DNA from: Chara braunii | Lineage: Eukaryota; Streptophyta; Charophyceae; Charales; Characeae | Direction: 5' to 3' | NCBI GenBank assembly: GCA_003427395.1 | Contig: BFEA01000164.1 | Location: 2,529,528 to 2,585,439 of the forward strand | Length of the DNA stretch: 55,912 nucleotides | In this document: positions 53,245 to 55,912 of the stretch, piece after piece | How positions within the stretch are numbered: position 1 is the first letter of the stretch | Layout: each line of letters begins with the position of its first letter | Made by a program: the position numbers and the translations under genes | The notes under the pieces: model-generated | What the model was told of the DNA's origin: nothing | Seen by the model: only the letters and a program-made list of their open reading frames with translations | Database searches by the model: none

Positions 53245-53620
53245 TGCGGGATATGACTTTCGATTGCCTGTTTGTCTGTCGGTCCCTGTCGGACCGGTTG
53301 TTTCTGTTTGTCTGCGTTTTTAACTGCCTTCGTCAGTCTGTCTCTGTCCGTCTCTTACCTCTGTCTGTTCTTGTTTCTCTGTTTACCGCTGTGTGTTTGA
53401 CTGTGTATTCCAACAGTGTCTCCGTCAGCCTGTATGACTTGTCTGTATGTCTCAGTCAGTCCGTCATTCCTTTTCCTGCCTCCTTATATCCATTTGCCTG
53501 GCCAGTCTGTCCACCTGTTTCTGTTTATTGGTATGTTTGCCTGTCTGTGTGTATATCTGACCGTGCCTGTTTTGTTTTTCGTGGTCTGTTGTATGTCAGC
53601 ATTTGTCCGTCTCTCTTCAC
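53245..53620 (+). repeat. Degenerate TGTC/TCTG-rich block
   Basis: Counterpart of 27425-27780. A second such block lies at about 54400-54560. Low complexity. Confidence 0.65.
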
Positions 53621-53839
53621 CATTATCGGAAACGGGGCACGATCCTTCCTACTGCGCAACGTACCTAAAGCACATCATAGAGGGCGTGACAGGCAAAACG
53701 CACCCTTTTCTCTCACGCCGGGCAGATGATGGACCCCGCCTTGAGGTGCCGATAGTAGTCTGTACTGCACATCCAATCAAGTTTCCACTCTTGCATATGG
53801 TAAGCAGCGGATGAATGGTCGAGTACTCGAAATTATGTC

Positions 53840-53903
<64 letters not shown>

Positions 53904-53905
53904 TC
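53840..53905 (+). repeat. (AAT)n microsatellite
   Basis: About 21 AAT units, counterpart of 28009-28072. Confidence 0.95.
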
Positions 53906-55362
53906 AATGATGTCAATAATATTCAATCGGTAAATGCAATCAGACTCGCTGTCTGTTTCAATTCACATGCATGTAAACAGATGGCAAGGTACACTGGCGG
54001 CAGGCGCCTACACAAAGCTCTTAGATATTTTAGGTGAGAACACAGGCTAGATACAAGCTTGGTTTAAATAACTATGGCGCCTGTGCGCCCTTCCATCCAC
54101 CCCATGTCGCTGCGTCCCCACTCTCGTTTTATATGCGCGTGTCACGGAATTCCCTTGGATATCCCACGTGTTCATACACAAGCTTACTGTACACGCATAC
54201 ACACCCGAACTTAGCTATGGTTGCTTGCTGACCCCGGCATTACGAGCAGCTGTGGTTGTTATGTCTTCCTCCTTACCTACATCGACTTCGGGCGTCTGCA
54301 GACCACCTTGCACAAGATGTTCTGGCAGTGCTTCCGCATGGCTCGCCACCTGCTGAACGAATTGTTGGGCACTGCCTCTTAATTTATACTTCTGTTGGTC
54401 GCTGGTCTACCTGTCTATTCGTTCCTGTCTGCTTGTTGGGTTTGTCTGTTTTGTCCGTCTTGTCTGTATTCTGTTGGTTTGACTGCTTTTATTTTGTCTG
54501 TTTGTTGTTGTCCACTGTTTGTCTCAACCTGCTGTTTGTTTGCTAATCAAAGTCCGGCTGCCTGTTCACCTGCCCACGTTTTGTTGGCACCGTTATTTTC
54601 TTCCTTCCTTCCTTAACTCCTACTCATGCCCCTTTACACTTCTCCTGTCTTTTCCCTCTCTCTTGCGTATACAGATGCCGGTCGATAGAAGATGCTTCCT
54701 CCAATCACAACAGATGGCAAGGAGAAGCCTAACTCTGATTAGTATATACTCCCCAAAGCCATGTCGCTTAGGTGAGTAATCCCCTGCCCAATGGTGCTGC
54801 AAACTGCTTCTCCCAACTTCTCCTCCTACTTCAACCAATTCTAATGATAACTCCTTTAATCTACATGCATCTGGCCATGAATGTGGGCAGGTCCGTGTAG
54901 CTGCAAGGGATCCGAGCGGAAGTGATAGTCAAAGATACAGATTTGCAAAATCACGAATTAACCACATAGTCGCGTTCCAGGCAGATAGCAAGTTATATTA
55001 AAGATACTATCCTAAGAAGGACGATGTGATGAGCTTGCGAGCTAATGTCAACGCTCTCTGGTCACACCAACACAGTACCCGTTGTCGTTTCTACTTTCTG
55101 GCACCCAGCACTTCGGCCTACTCTACTCATCTCGTGTAACCTACCTACGTTCTGTCAACAGGCTCCCCTCGGCCTTCGCAGGCTGGCATTCATAACTTTA
55201 ATACCAATGGCAACCTCTTGCATATACCAGGTAAGAGCTCTTCCCTCCTTTCACTCAACCCTCAAATCCCCTACTTCAAGCGCCTCCTACCCAAAGGCCA
55301 CCCTCGCCAGTTTTTCGACACATCTTTGGCGATCTAGGCCCAATACTTCAAACATGCGTGGG

Positions 55363-55397
<35 letters not shown>

Positions 55398-55442
55398 ATA
55401 ATAATAATAATAATAAAATTATAATAACAATAATAATAATTT
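55363..55442 (+). repeat. (AAT)n tract
   Basis: Counterpart of 29504-29572. Confidence 0.9.
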
Positions 55443-55825
55443 AACATTAACTATAATTCAATGCAGTCAAAAATAGATGTGTCTAGCCGAGTTTGTTTCA
55501 TCCCTTTTCGAGCGCATATATCTGAGAGGGTCATAATAAATGCCAACTTGACGACCCTCTCTTACTTGGCCAGGAATGATAACCACAATAATCTATTTCT
55601 CGTTGCGATGGTCTTCACGGACGTGGTCAGTTTTGTTGAGATCGTGAGCATATCGAGCATACACCTCCTTTGTCCTTCTGCTTCTTTTTCATTGCCACTC
55701 TCTCATCACCCCCTTCATCACGCATTCATGAATTGTCATTCTACATTTTCTACTAATGTACTTGGCCCTTATCACGGCCAGATTCAGTTGTGCTCAATAT
55801 GCATACTCACAAAGTAACAATCACA

Positions 55826-55850
55826 ATAATAATAATAATAATAATAATTA
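55826..55850 (+). repeat. (AAT)n tract at end of repeat
   Basis: Homology with copy 1 ends here. The remaining 62 bp to the window end (AAAAGGGCCTTTACCCG onward) show nothing recognisable. Confidence 0.85.
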
Positions 55851-55912
55851 AAAGGGCCTTTACCCGATATAGGCCTCAGGCCTTGTAAAAATAAAGCAGC
55901 ACGGGCCTTGAA

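Larger units (their letters stand above)
49429..55850 (+). repeat. 6.4-kb direct repeat, copy 2
   Basis: Collinear with 23514-29930. It starts at the same base (GTTGTGGCC) and loses homology in the AAT tract at about 55826-55850. It has insertions absent from copy 1 at about 54970-55000 and 55520-55590, and lacks about 120 bp near 49650. No coding frame survives comparison between the copies. Confidence 0.85.

Noticed and set aside
23514-55850. The 6.4-kb repeats as LTRs of the minus-strand gypsy element
   Set aside because: The gypsy PBS and LTR edge are at 48165-48185, 1.2 kb from the repeat boundary at 49429, and no PBS adjoins 49429.

Overview
The window looks like heterochromatic, repeat-dominated DNA from a large streptophyte genome, most likely a charophyte alga such as Chara. 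This is an inference from three things: a minus-strand Ty3/gypsy element whose primer-binding site matches the plant tRNA-Asp 3' end, a plant-type hAT transposase with a BED finger, and the overall repeat load. I found no convincing host gene, rRNA or tRNA. It is a draft scaffold with assembly scars: a 320-N gap, two single Ns flanked by exact 87-bp duplications, an ambiguous G-rich block, and a complete Nextera mate-pair junction adapter at 35362-35399.

Layout. (1) Positions 1-12370 and 19584-23513 are one tandem array. Complete units are about 3.5-3.9 kb, and shorter deletion derivatives lie at the left. Each full unit holds a cluster of CTGAA/TTCAG inverted repeats that fold into hairpins with arms of about 48 bp, an A-rich tract, a pyrimidine-rich stretch, and several short reading frames bounded by splice-like sites that recur in unit after unit. 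(2) A 7.2-kb hAT-like DNA transposon (about 12371-19583) interrupts one unit. Its intronless transposase frame runs from 13343 to 18378 and carries eight in-frame stops, all TAG, plus two frameshifts. (3) At 23514 the array ends at the start of a 6.4-kb non-coding repeat, present again in direct orientation at 49429-55850. It contains a 71-bp minisatellite, (AAT)n tracts and TGTC-rich blocks. (4) Positions 29931-35361 are non-coding: a degenerate minisatellite of about 108 bp, simple repeats and tRNA-like fragments. (5) Positions 35400 to about 48530 hold a decayed minus-strand Ty3/gypsy element.

Read on the minus strand, the gypsy element runs: partial 5' LTR with TATA box, tRNA-Asp PBS, short Y/P/S-rich ORF, two tandem paralogous domains of about 270 residues of unknown function, gag capsid-like region, broken zinc knuckle, protease, reverse transcriptase, RNase H, and an intact 446-codon integrase frame. 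A second gag-like module follows integrase, with coiled coil and an intact CCHC knuckle, within about 150 bp of the integrase stop. The expected 3' LTR is not seen, and the adapter junction lies where it would be reached.

Most notable are the all-TAG decay of the hAT transposase, the gag-like ORF downstream of pol with a splice acceptor in front of it, the duplicated unknown domain upstream of gag, the palindrome-rich unit with exon-like remnants, and two array breakpoints within 7 bp of the same unit position.
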